In this document: positions 1 through 5,769 of the stretch, piece after piece
Layout of the letters: each line of letters begins with the position of its first letter
How positions within the stretch are numbered: the first letter of the stretch is position 1
Assembly (NCBI GenBank): GCA_018609965.1
Contig: JAHENP010000154.1
Location: 1 to 6,848 of the forward strand
Direction: 5' to 3'
Length of the DNA: 6,848 nucleotides
DNA from: Haloferacaceae archaeon
Lineage (GTDB): Archaea; Halobacteriota; Halobacteria; Halobacteriales; Haloferacaceae
Translations under genes and position numbers: made by a program
Notes under the pieces: model-generated
The model's input: only the letters and a program-made list of their open reading frames with translations
What the model was told of the DNA's origin: nothing
Database searches by the model: none

Positions 1-41
1 GACTCGTCGAGGACGCGAAAGACGCCGAGTTATCAGATTGA
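1..41 (+). CDS. Duplicate 3' end of the 102-aa unknown gene
   Basis: This segment encodes the last residues (…DSSRTRKTPSYQI is out of frame; in frame it reads LVEDAKDAELSD) and the TGA at 39-41 of the gene whose full copy is at 6440-6748. It is not a separate gene fragment: it exists only because the circular sequence overlaps itself by 141 bp. On the closed circle there is a single intact gene. Confidence 0.93.
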   Translation, partial: LVEDAKDAELSD

Positions 42-115
42 ACACTGTTTTTTCGGGCGGTTATCGACTCTCCCGCACACGTTTTCCCGGGCGATCGGGT
101 CTCGTCGGGTGGTTT

Positions 116-133
116 TGACGTACCGGTATATCA
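116..133. repeat. 18-bp imperfect palindrome
   Basis: TGA-CG-TACCGGTA-TA-TCA has a perfect 8-bp core palindrome at 121-128 and matching outer TGA/TCA arms; only the two 2-bp spacers do not match. Such a shape fits a binding site for a dimeric regulator, but nothing else ties a protein to it. Also present at 6823-6840 because of the circular overlap. Confidence 0.5.
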
Positions 134-194
134 GCTTCTAAACAAGATTATCGGCGTATCTGTGGGTAGATCGCCGGGGGAACAGCGTTGAACC

Positions 195-222
195 CGTTCG
201 TTAGTAGTCGATACTAACAACG
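195..222. repeat. Interrupted 11-bp inverted repeat / hairpin
   Basis: CGTT, one unpaired C, GTTAGTA (200-206), a 5-nt loop, TACTAAC (212-218), AACG. The seven-base inner arms are perfect and the four outer pairs continue after a one-base bulge. It lies in the convergent non-coding region and could be a terminator hairpin or protein-binding dyad. No T-run follows on either strand. Confidence 0.6.
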
Positions 223-376
223 AGATACCGGCGTCGACGGGGTTCGTTTTGTTTCGTATTCGTCGACGAGTCGCAAGAAGGCGACCGGCGGGTGTGAAAC
301 CGAAACAGCGGTGTGAGAACGCGATCGAGACCTGTCGCTATCGGCGAAGGGCGATCGGCCGGGGAGTGACCGGGTG

Positions 377-3300
377 TTACCCCAGGTCGCCGGCGTGATC
401 GGGCGGGCGACCGGCGTCGGCGACGGTATCAGACGCCGATCGGTCGGCCTCGACAGCTAGCGACGAGCGTTCGCCGGGTGATCGGCGGAACTCCCACGTA
501 TAGATACTACTACGCGATAGTTCCGCACTTTCGTCGTCGTCGTCGACGTCGTCGAGGGCGATCGCGTCGAGTTCGACGTCGCCGTGATCGCCGACTCGGT
601 GAAGCTCGCCGTCTATCCATCGGAACCCACAGCCGGGAGCGTCGGTCTCGACGTCGAGGTATCCCCGCTCGACGAGGTCGTGTAGGTGATCGCGCACCTG
701 TCGTTCCCCGATCGAGACGGCCGGGTGCTCGACGACGTCGCGTGTAGTCCACCCGTCGGCGTCGACGTCGTCGGTTCGATCGAGGTCGCGAACAGCGTCG
801 AGCACGGCCCGCTGTCCGTCGCTCCACGTTTTGAGAACGCGACCCTCGCCGGCGACCGGAACCCACTCGGGGAGCGTATCGGTGTGGACGTAGACCACCG
901 CGCCGTTCCCGTCGCGGCCGAATCGCATGGCGGCCTGGAGCGTCTCGTGCTCCCGCATATGTCGAAGGACGTCGTCGCCGAGACCGCTGTACGACAGCGT
1001 CGCGCCCTTCGCCCCGTCGTCGCGTTCGACCGTCTCGCCGGCGTATGCGCCGATCTTCTTCACGAACCCGTCGCCGTAGTGGTTCGACCCGATCACCGCG
1101 CCGAGACGGCGAGACTTGAACTCGTTACTCCCCAGGACGTTCCCGTAGTGTTTCGACCCGTCGACGAGATCGTCGAGCACGCCGGCGTCGTTGTACGCGG
1201 CCTCGGCGGCGGCCGTCGAGATCACGGCCGGACGCTCGCCGTGTCGATCGCGAACAGCGTCGAGAAGCGCGGCGTCCTGGTCGACGGCGACGTGATCGCG
1301 GGAGTTGTACGGTTTGATCGCGTCGGTCGTTCGGACGAGCGACAGCCCGAGCACGTCGCGAACGTACTCCCGTCGCTCGTCGTCGGTGAGCACCTGGCGG
1401 TGATTCAATCGCTCGTCGAGGGACAGCTCCCACAGCGTTTTCGTCGGCGTTCCGTCGAGGGCGACGACGCCGGTCGTGTAGTCGAGGGCCGGCGGTGCGA
1501 GGACGTGAACGCGGCCGTGCTCCCGATCGAACAGCCCGACGCCGTGATCGCCGAGGTCGGCCCGCTCGAAGCCGTTCCCGAGGTCGTCGCCGGCGAGTAT
1601 CGTAAACGTCGCGAGCGGCGCGAGGGCGTGGGCGTCGTCGGCTTCGAGGACAGCTAGCTCGTCGCGATCTAGATCGAGCGCGTCGTCGTCGCCGTTCCCC
1701 AGGAAGAACGCGAGCGCGTCGGCGCGTCGACCGTCGTCGCTTCGGTGCTCGACGAGATCGGCGTGATCGTCGAACGGGAGCGCGTCGGTACGATCGAGGT
1801 ACCGAGAGACCGCGCCGGCGAGGCGTTCCCCGGCGAGGGTTTGCTCGTACGCCCCGCCAGGATACTCGTCGATCACGACCGTTCGCCCTTCGACGACTTT
1901 CCGTTTGTGGGCGTGGGTGTAGTGACCGATTAGAACGTCCTGCTCGTCGGGGTCGAAGTCCCACTTCGACGCATACGGGCAGTCGTGTCCCTCGTGGGTT
2001 TGACAGGGGAGCGGCCGCCCGAGGACGTCCTCGGCGTGTTTGTGTATCGTTTGCGGCGTCGCCCCGCGGCTGTACCAGGCGCGAACGCGATCGGCCCACT
2101 CGCCGCCGTGCTCGCCGTTCGCCGTCTCACAGTCGGCGAAGAACGACGGGAGCGTTTTGTGATCGAGACCGTGCTTGTCGGCCCACTCGCGAACCTGTTC
2201 GTACTGTTCTTTCCGCCCTCGCCCGGTTAGGAACGTGATCGACTCGTCGACGTCGGCGGCGGCGGCGATCGCGCCGTAGGACTTCCCGAGCGACGGGAGT
2301 GCCTCGACGAGCACCCGGTCGCCGGTCTCGTATGCGTCGGCGATCGCCTCGGTCGTTCGATCCCGCGCCCCGTCGATCGAGAGACGGTCGTCGTCGTCGC
2401 GAACGGCCTGGCGAGCGGCGTGTAGCCAATTCCACCCGTCGGTTCCCCGCGACGTATCGACGTCGTCGTCGCCCGGGAGCACGGCCTCGTGCTCGACGTC
2501 GCCCGCGTTCCCGCCGACGCTCGGGTCGACCTCGGGAACACTGAAACCGAGGTCTCGAAGGTGATCGACGGCCTTCCACCACGTTTCGCCCTCGACGGCC
2601 TCGGGACACTCGGTGTCGCGGACGAGACCGGCGTCGATCGCGGCCATGCACGCCGGGCCGCCCTTCCCCCCGCGCCGGCCGGTGTCTTTGAATACCTCGG
2701 CGTTCGCGAACACGGCCGTTCCGTCGTAATCGCTCGACGCCCAGGTCGGCCGGAAGGCGCGGGCCTCGCCGCTGGTATCGAACCACTCCCGGGCGATCGT
2801 CCGGTCGGCGACACGTCGAGCGTCGAGGCGATCTAACGCCGCGAACACGTCGCGTATGTCCTCGGCGGTCTCGTCGGCCTCGGTCGCCTCGGCGTCGTAC
2901 TCGTCGGCGTCGAACTCGTCGAAGGCCGACGCCGGCGTCGGGTCGTCGTCGGGGAGTATCCCGTGCTCGTCGAGAAGCTCGTCGAGGGCGTCGGTGTCCC
3001 ACTCGCGAACGCTCGTCGGCGTTCCCGGGACGTGATCGCCCGTCGCGACGCACACCTTCTTGTGATCGTATATCTCGGCGACCGGCGGGTCGTCGTTCGC
3101 TCCCCAGGGTTCATCATCTAGCTGGGGCTTCGCCTCGGCGACGTCGTCGGGAAGATCGCCGCGGTACACCGCGTGTACCCCGCTCCCCGACGTACTAATA
3201 TCGGCGTAGGTCATGCCGAGCTTTTCGAGTAGCTCGATGAACGCCGGGTGCCACTCGCCCGTCTCGGGACACCGGACGTCGTCGCCGTCGACGAGCGCGA

Positions 3301-3976
3301 ACGGTTCGACCTCGGTCTCGCCGAGTAGGTACGTCACACCGCCGAGTTCCGGGTGCTTATCGGCCCACTCCCGGGCCGTCGCTAGATCGGCGTAGTTGTC
3401 GGTTAGTCCCCACTTCCACCGAGCGTCGTCGTCGGGGGCGGCCTCGGGGTGATCGCTGTCGGCCCACGGCGCGAACGGCTTCTTATCGCCGTGGGTGTGG
3501 GTCATACACCGCTCGCGATCGGCCCACTCGTCGGGATAGGTGTCGGCGTCGACGTCGTTCCCGGCGGCGGCCTCGCCCCAGGCCGTCGCGTCGAGATCTA
3601 GATCTAGCTCCCGATCGGCCGTGATCGCGTCGGCCTCGACGGCGTCGTCGCCCGGCCGATCGCCCGCGTCGACTGTCGGGTCGCCCCCGCCGGGAGCGTC
3701 GGTATCGCGATCGCCGTTCTCGTCGTTCTCGCCCGTCTCGGGTGTGTCGGAAGCCGGTTTTCCCGCTTCACTCCCAGGGTTCGCGTCGGGAAGATCGGGT
3801 TCCTCGCCGGCCATGATCGCCTCGACGGCGTCGACCCACTCGCCCGGCGGGAGACCGACGTTCGCGATGACCTCGATCGCCGTCGCATCGGGGTGGTACT
3901 CGACGTATCGCTCGATCGAGGCGACAGCGTCCTCGCGAGCGTCCTGGTCGTCGACGTGCTCGACGTCGGAACTCAT
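377..3976 (-). CDS. Replication protein: Prim-Pol + SF2-type helicase + winged helix
   Basis: A 1,199-aa protein, probably the plasmid initiator/primase-helicase. Residues 1-60 form a short helical region, followed by a very acidic linker to about 155. Residues 160-330 resemble the archaeo-eukaryotic Prim-Pol fold: KPFAPW (166-171), a metal-binding ALVDGDD (227-233, the hhhDhD position), SGSGVH (263-268, the sxH position, His268) and EIYDHKKVCVATG (301-313) with a third acidic site. Residues 550-1040 look like a helicase: Walker A ALPSLGKS (559-566), Walker B VVIDEY (700-705), a motif-III-like LDGTPT (840-845), and QAAMRFGR (1014-1021) as motif VI with two arginines. A winged helix is likely at 1052-1125. 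The ATG at 3976 is chosen because GGGAGGG lies 7-8 nt upstream; the longer start at 4042 adds only an arginine-rich, atypical stretch. Domain calls rest on motifs, not a search; the initiator role is inferred from domains, size and lack of any other Rep. Confidence 0.85.
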   Translation of the reverse strand: MSSDVEHVDDQDAREDAVASIERYVEYHPDATAIEVIANVGLPPGEWVDAVEAIMAGEEPDLPDANPGSEAGKPASDTPETGENDENGDRDTDAPGGGDPTVDAGDRPGDDAVEADAITADRELDLDLDATAWGEAAAGNDVDADTYPDEWADRERCMTHTHGDKKPFAPWADSDHPEAAPDDDARWKWGLTDNYADLATAREWADKHPELGGVTYLLGETEVEPFALVDGDDVRCPETGEWHPAFIELLEKLGMTYADISTSGSGVHAVYRGDLPDDVAEAKPQLDDEPWGANDDPPVAEIYDHKKVCVATGDHVPGTPTSVREWDTDALDELLDEHGILPDDDPTPASAFDEFDADEYDAEATEADETAEDIRDVFAALDRLDARRVADRTIAREWFDTSGEARAFRPTWASSDYDGTAVFANAEVFKDTGRRGGKGGPACMAAIDAGLVRDTECPEAVEGETWWKAVDHLRDLGFSVPEVDPSVGGNAGDVEHEAVLPGDDDVDTSRGTDGWNWLHAARQAVRDDDDRLSIDGARDRTTEAIADAYETGDRVLVEALPSLGKSYGAIAAAADVDESITFLTGRGRKEQYEQVREWADKHGLDHKTLPSFFADCETANGEHGGEWADRVRAWYSRGATPQTIHKHAEDVLGRPLPCQTHEGHDCPYASKWDFDPDEQDVLIGHYTHAHKRKVVEGRTVVIDEYPGGAYEQTLAGERLAGAVSRYLDRTDALPFDDHADLVEHRSDDGRRADALAFFLGNGDDDALDLDRDELAVLEADDAHALAPLATFTILAGDDLGNGFERADLGDHGVGLFDREHGRVHVLAPPALDYTTGVVALDGTPTKTLWELSLDERLNHRQVLTDDERREYVRDVLGLSLVRTTDAIKPYNSRDHVAVDQDAALLDAVRDRHGERPAVISTAAAEAAYNDAGVLDDLVDGSKHYGNVLGSNEFKSRRLGAVIGSNHYGDGFVKKIGAYAGETVERDDGAKGATLSYSGLGDDVLRHMREHETLQAAMRFGRDGNGAVVYVHTDTLPEWVPVAGEGRVLKTWSDGQRAVLDAVRDLDRTDDVDADGWTTRDVVEHPAVSIGERQVRDHLHDLVERGYLDVETDAPGCGFRWIDGELHRVGDHGDVELDAIALDDVDDDDESAELSRSSIYTWEFRRSPGERSSLAVEADRSASDTVADAGRPPDHAGDLG

Positions 3977-3983
3977 CGGTCGG

Positions 3984-3990
3984 CCCTCCC
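3984..3990 (-). promoter_or_regulatory. Shine-Dalgarno of the replication gene
   Basis: On the minus strand this reads GGGAGGG, 7 nt before the ATG at 3974-3976. It matches the anti-SD end of haloarchaeal 16S rRNA and decides the start against the in-frame ATG at 4042, which has no such site. Confidence 0.75.
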
Positions 3991-4018
3991 GTCGGGAGTG
4001 ATCGACTCGTCGGCGTGA

Positions 4019-4160
4019 ACAGCGGCGTAGACGCCGCGCCACCCTGTCGACAGCGGCGTCGACGTATCGACTCCCCGGGAGCGGCGGTCTCGGTTGCTTG
4101 AACGGTGCGCTTCGGTGCTGTCGTCGCGGGTTTCGGCGGTTTCTGTCAATCTTGAACGGT
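4019..4160. repeat. Paired 10-bp direct repeats in the replication-gene leader
   Basis: ACAGCGGCGT occurs at 4019-4028 and 4050-4059, and CTTGAACGGT at 4097-4106 and 4151-4160. A tight hairpin GCGGCG-TAGA-CGCCGC (4022-4037) overlaps the first. All lie between the candidate origin core and the replication gene, inside its likely 5' leader. They may be iteron-like sites or mRNA structure; two copies of each is thin evidence. Confidence 0.45.
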
Positions 4161-4188
4161 TCGGAGATACGGACTCCGGCGACCGGGC

Positions 4189-4282
4189 ACCGATCACGAA
4201 AAACTATATTCAGTGGGCCATTAGACCCACCTGGTACCTTAACCCGACCTCGACACTCGGTTAGTTAAGTTTCGTGATCGGT
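4189..4282. other. Candidate replication origin bounded by a 13-bp inverted repeat
   Basis: ACCGATCACGAAA (4189-4201) and its exact reverse complement (4270-4282) face each other across a 68-bp core; an AACTA continues each arm, directly on the left and after 3 nt on the right. The core is about half A+T, against roughly a third across the replicon, and holds a GTGGG/CCCAC hairpin (4213-4230), a GGTACC palindrome (4233-4238) and a CCGA/TCGG stem (4244-4260); a second GGTACC overlaps the right arm (4280-4285). Archaeal plasmid origins typically combine inverted repeats with an AT-rich stretch beside the initiator gene, which starts 213 bp away. A purely transcriptional operator is the main alternative. 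Confidence 0.5.
4203..4212 (-). promoter_or_regulatory. Candidate TATA box of the replication gene
   Basis: On the minus strand this reads TGAATATAGT, the most TATA-like stretch upstream of the replication gene. Transcription would begin near 4180, giving a leader of about 200 nt. The left arm of the 13-bp inverted repeat lies between this box and the predicted start, so a protein bound there would block initiation. Confidence 0.4.
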
Positions 4283-4293
4283 ACCATTCACTT

Positions 4294-4314
4294 CGGGCGT
4301 GTAGCCAACGCCCG
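4294..4314. repeat. Stem-loop with CGGGCGT/ACGCCCG arms
   Basis: A perfect 7-bp stem with a 7-nt loop (4301-4307) beside the candidate origin. The inner six pairs, GGGCGT/ACGCCC, are identical to a stem in the SWIM-gene leader (5651-5669), which also has a 7-nt loop. No T-run follows on the minus strand, so it is not an obvious terminator. Confidence 0.6.
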
Positions 4315-4380
4315 GACTTTGCTGTTGAATTAACTCGATAGACGTTCGTATCTTCTTACGCCCTACTCTGTGTGCGTCAT

Positions 4381-4389
4381 TAATAAAAT
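4381..4389 (-). terminator. Possible T-rich terminator after the 135-aa gene
   Basis: On the minus strand this reads ATTTTATTA, about 67 nt past the stop at 4456. Archaeal transcripts commonly end at T-rich tracts without a hairpin. The run is short, so read-through into the origin region and replication gene is possible. Confidence 0.3.
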
Positions 4390-4455
4390 GTGATACCAAC
4401 ACGAAAGGCGCGTTTGTGGGTCGACCTCGACCGTCCTGGCTGGTAGTCCTCGACG

Positions 4456-4863
4456 TTAGTCCTCGGCGTGTCCCCGATCTAGCTCCCGAGCGACGACGTC
4501 GAAGGCGATCTTCGCGTCGACGTCCTCGACGGTCGCCAGGTCGCCGGCGTGATCGAGGCGAGTGTCGAGCGACAGGCGTCGGTACTCGGCGAGGGTGAGA
4601 CCCTCGTCGCGAAGCGCGAGTTCGATCACGTTCTCGACGGTCGGGACAGGCGTGTACGCTGTCGGTTGCGTGATCGCCGCGACGACGCCGTCCCTGATAG
4701 TGATCGGGTGAACGCCGTCGACCTCGACGGTGACGACAGCCGCGCCGGGAGCGACCGCGTCGTGATCGCGATCGACGTCGACGACCTGGGCGTCGAGGTG
4801 ATCGGGTTCGTCGGTGGGCATACTCGAAGGCGGTGCGTCCGGTCGTTCGCTGGTATTCGACAT
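4456..4863 (-). CDS. Unknown 135-aa acidic protein
   Basis: I do not recognise this protein. The start MSNTSERPD is set by a perfect GGAGGT 7 nt upstream; the in-frame ATG at 4905 lacks one and is rejected. Residues 1-40 are acidic and look disordered. Residues 41-80 read as alternating hydrophobic strand-like segments (VVTVEVDG, ITIRDGVV). Residues 77-130 look helical, with ENVIELALRDEGLTLAEYRR and a second helix ending in VARELDRG. There is no cysteine, no membrane segment and no signal peptide, so it is presumably cytoplasmic. It lies 123 bp downstream of the SWIM gene on the same strand and may share its transcript. An accessory role in plasmid maintenance is possible but nothing in the sequence shows it. 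The gene itself is well supported by composition and ribosome binding site. Confidence 0.8.
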   Translation of the reverse strand: MSNTSERPDAPPSSMPTDEPDHLDAQVVDVDRDHDAVAPGAAVVTVEVDGVHPITIRDGVVAAITQPTAYTPVPTVENVIELALRDEGLTLAEYRRLSLDTRLDHAGDLATVEDVDAKIAFDVVARELDRGHAED

Positions 4864-4870
4864 AGGTTCG

Positions 4871-4876
4871 ACCTCC
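4871..4876 (-). promoter_or_regulatory. Shine-Dalgarno of the 135-aa gene
   Basis: GGAGGT on the minus strand with a 7-nt spacer to the ATG at 4861-4863. It fixes the start 14 codons inside the longest open frame. Confidence 0.75.
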
Positions 4877-4986
4877 GTGGGAGCAACGACGAGACGGCCG
4901 ATCACAGCGGCGTGATCGCGGCGTGTGTCGTCCGCTCCCGTTCCGGGGTCGGCGGGCCTCGCGACCCGCGTCGTCGCCGCTCGTCG

Positions 4987-5604
4987 CTAGCTGTCGACGG
5001 TCGCCGGCGTCTCGAATCCGTCGCGACAGCAGGGCCAACACGGAAGGTCGCCGTCGGTCGCCCACTCGGGACACTCGCAGTCGTCGGGCCGCTCGTCGTC
5101 GGCGTGATCGGCCTCGACGTCGGCCGCGTCGCTAGAGCTGTCGAGCGTCGGCGACTCGATCACTTCGGCGTCGTCGCCGGCGACGATAATGTCGCTCCCG
5201 CCGTCGGTCGCGATCGCCCCGCCCGGCGTCGACCCGTCGGCGGCCGTCTCGGGCGTGGCGGTTGCGACGTGATCGGCGTCGTCGACGTGCTCGCCGAGGT
5301 GCTCGTCGACAGCGTCGTCGTCGACCCACTCGGGAACCGCTCGCCGCCCGGTCGCGAACTCGACGCGTCGCTCGTGTTTGCACCGCTCGTCGTCGTCGAG
5401 GCGGTACTCGGCGTCGGGACAGGTACACCGCCCGCCGCGAGCGTCGACCTGGTACTCGCCGCCGGCGTTCTCGCCGATCACGGTGTAGACCTCGCCGTCG
5501 CCGTCGAGAACGGCCATACACTCGGTGAGGGCGCGGACGTCGCGGTCGTCGAGTTCGGTCGGTGATTCGGTACTATCTTCGGCGTCGCGTGTGTTCGTTG
5601 ACAT
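4987..5604 (-). CDS. SWIM zinc-finger protein with a second C-terminal cysteine cluster
   Basis: A 205-aa acidic protein. Residues 37-95 match the SWIM pattern CxCx(n)CxH: C60-x-C62-x12-C75-x-H77, preceded by a strand-like EYQVDARGGR and followed by a basic-aromatic stretch. SWIM domains bind zinc and act in DNA or protein binding; small SWIM proteins are common on haloarchaeal plasmids and proviruses, with unknown roles. An acidic, low-complexity linker (95-172) leads to a second cluster, C176-x-C178-x10-C189-x2-C192-C193, which could hold another zinc. The start at 5604 has only an AGGA 11 nt upstream, placed in a hairpin loop of a strongly folded leader. The gene diverges from the winged-helix regulator and precedes the 135-aa gene. 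The SWIM call is firm; the cellular function is unknown. Confidence 0.88.
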   Translation of the reverse strand: MSTNTRDAEDSTESPTELDDRDVRALTECMAVLDGDGEVYTVIGENAGGEYQVDARGGRCTCPDAEYRLDDDERCKHERRVEFATGRRAVPEWVDDDAVDEHLGEHVDDADHVATATPETAADGSTPGGAIATDGGSDIIVAGDDAEVIESPTLDSSSDAADVEADHADDERPDDCECPEWATDGDLPCWPCCRDGFETPATVDS

Positions 5605-5688
5605 GGCTTCTGGTTTCCTGAGAAGCCCAGTCCGCGTGTCCTAAGCACGCGGGCGTTTCCGTTACGCCCCGAGGGAACGGGCCTTCTC
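5605..5688 (-). promoter_or_regulatory. Folded 5' leader of the SWIM gene, possible two-state RNA switch
   Basis: In RNA sense (minus strand) the 84 nt before the ATG contain an outer stem, GAGAAG-G-CCC (5688-5679) with GGGCTTCTC (5628-5620). It encloses two hairpins with 7-nt loops: GGGCGT/ACGCCC (5669-5651) and CCGCGTG/CACGCGG (5652-5632), which share two bases. The 3' arm GGCTTCT (5627-5621) can instead pair perfectly with AGAAGCC (5611-5605) directly before the ATG, putting the AGGA-bearing CAGGAAACC in a 9-nt loop. The two pairings exclude each other. The predicted transcript start (about 5685-5690) coincides with the outer stem. A DNA role (origin or protein site) is the alternative. 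Confidence 0.5.
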
Positions 5689-5705
5689 ACCTGTTGCTAT
5701 GGTAG
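5688..5705. repeat. 18-bp direct repeat, copy 1
   Basis: CACCTGTTGCTATGGTAG matches 5770-5787 at 17 of 18 positions. Its CTGTTGCTA (5691-5699) is also exactly inverted at 5737-5745 (TAGCAACAG). It lies at the predicted transcription start of the SWIM gene, so it may be an operator. Confidence 0.7.
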
Positions 5706-5711
5706 CCACCC

Positions 5712-5719
5712 ACTTAGTT
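5712..5719 (-). promoter_or_regulatory. Candidate TATA-like element for the SWIM gene
   Basis: On the minus strand this reads AACTAAGT, the same octamer found on the plus strand at 5747-5754. If spaced as on the plus side, transcription would start near 5685, giving a leader of about 80 nt that is almost exactly the folded segment. It is not a consensus TATA box; identity and placement are the argument. Confidence 0.4.
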
Positions 5720-5736
5720 ATGGCGGTGAGCTTTGG

Positions 5737-5745
5737 TAGCAACAG
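5737..5745. repeat. Inverted copy of the TGCTA motif
   Basis: TAGCAACAG is the exact reverse complement of 5691-5699 and lies one base upstream of the plus-strand AACTAAGT element. Together with the two direct copies it makes three sites around two promoters, a layout typical of an autoregulated divergent pair. Confidence 0.6.
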
Positions 5746-5746
5746 G

Positions 5747-5754
5747 AACTAAGT
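5747..5754 (+). promoter_or_regulatory. Candidate TATA-like element of the winged-helix gene
   Basis: AACTAAGT ends 26 nt before the ATG at 5781, the spacing expected when a haloarchaeal transcript begins at its start codon. There is no Shine-Dalgarno site before that ATG, which agrees with leaderless translation. Confidence 0.5.
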
Positions 5755-5769
5755 AACGTCGGCTGTTAT

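Larger units (their letters stand above)
1..141. repeat. Terminal direct repeat, copy 1 (circular overlap)
   Basis: These 141 bases recur exactly at 6708-6848, the other end of the window. An exact repeat confined to the two ends is the signature of a circular molecule assembled as a linear contig; 141 is also a k-mer size used by common short-read assemblers. The true unit is then about 6,707 bp and this copy should be counted once. It contains the end of the 102-aa gene, a T-run and an 18-bp palindrome. Confidence 0.95.
42..376. other. Non-coding region between convergent genes
   Basis: About 335 bp separate the end of the plus-strand gene pair from the stop codon of the minus-strand replication gene. 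I see no credible protein in it. It contains a T6 run just after the plus-strand stop, an 18-bp imperfect palindrome (116-133), an interrupted 11-bp inverted repeat (195-222) and a short GGGT-GTT-ACCC hairpin over the replication-gene stop (372-382). Two loosely similar stretches (GGTGTGAAAC near 291 and GGTGTGAGAAC near 311) are too short to call iterons. Termination of the two converging transcripts is the simplest role; a secondary origin or a small RNA cannot be excluded. Confidence 0.7.

Noticed and set aside
686..1657. Long plus-strand open frame antisense to the replication gene
   Set aside because: Open only because GC-rich haloarchaeal codon use removes stops from the opposite strand; no ribosome site or promoter, while the minus-strand frame has coherent domains.
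3594..3605. 12-bp palindrome AGATCTAGATCT inside the replication gene
   Set aside because: It follows from coding the LDLDLD repeat in the acidic linker with GAT and CTA codons; no further symmetry supports a regulatory site.
3973..4197. A 74-codon minus-strand frame (GTG start) whose TGA overlaps the replication-gene ATG as ATGA
   Set aside because: The overlap invites a coupled upstream gene, but the GTG lies only about 5 nt past the TATA-like box and upstream of the predicted transcript start, has no Shine-Dalgarno, sits inside the 13-bp inverted repeat, and the peptide is arginine-rich and unlike the acidic genes here.
4265..4402. A possible 45-codon minus-strand peptide (GTG start, VLVSHFINDAHRVGRKK…)
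   Set aside because: Composition looks protein-like, but there is no ribosome binding site and it coincides with the AT-rich origin-like segment and a stem-loop, which explains the absence of stops.
4549..5565. 338-codon plus-strand open frame antisense to the SWIM and 135-aa genes
   Set aside because: It is opposite two genes with clear start signals, one with a diagnostic SWIM motif, and shows no recognisable motif.
5620..5688. tRNA-like look of the SWIM leader, with a CTTAGGA loop resembling a Leu (TAG) anticodon loop
   Set aside because: No T-arm GTTCRANYC sequence, no recognisable D-arm and no correct acceptor geometry.
5699..5752. 17-codon plus-strand frame starting in the first 18-bp repeat
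   Set aside because: It shares the TTGCTATGGTA start context of the real winged-helix gene but has no promoter upstream and is not in frame with it; the repeat is better read as an operator copy.
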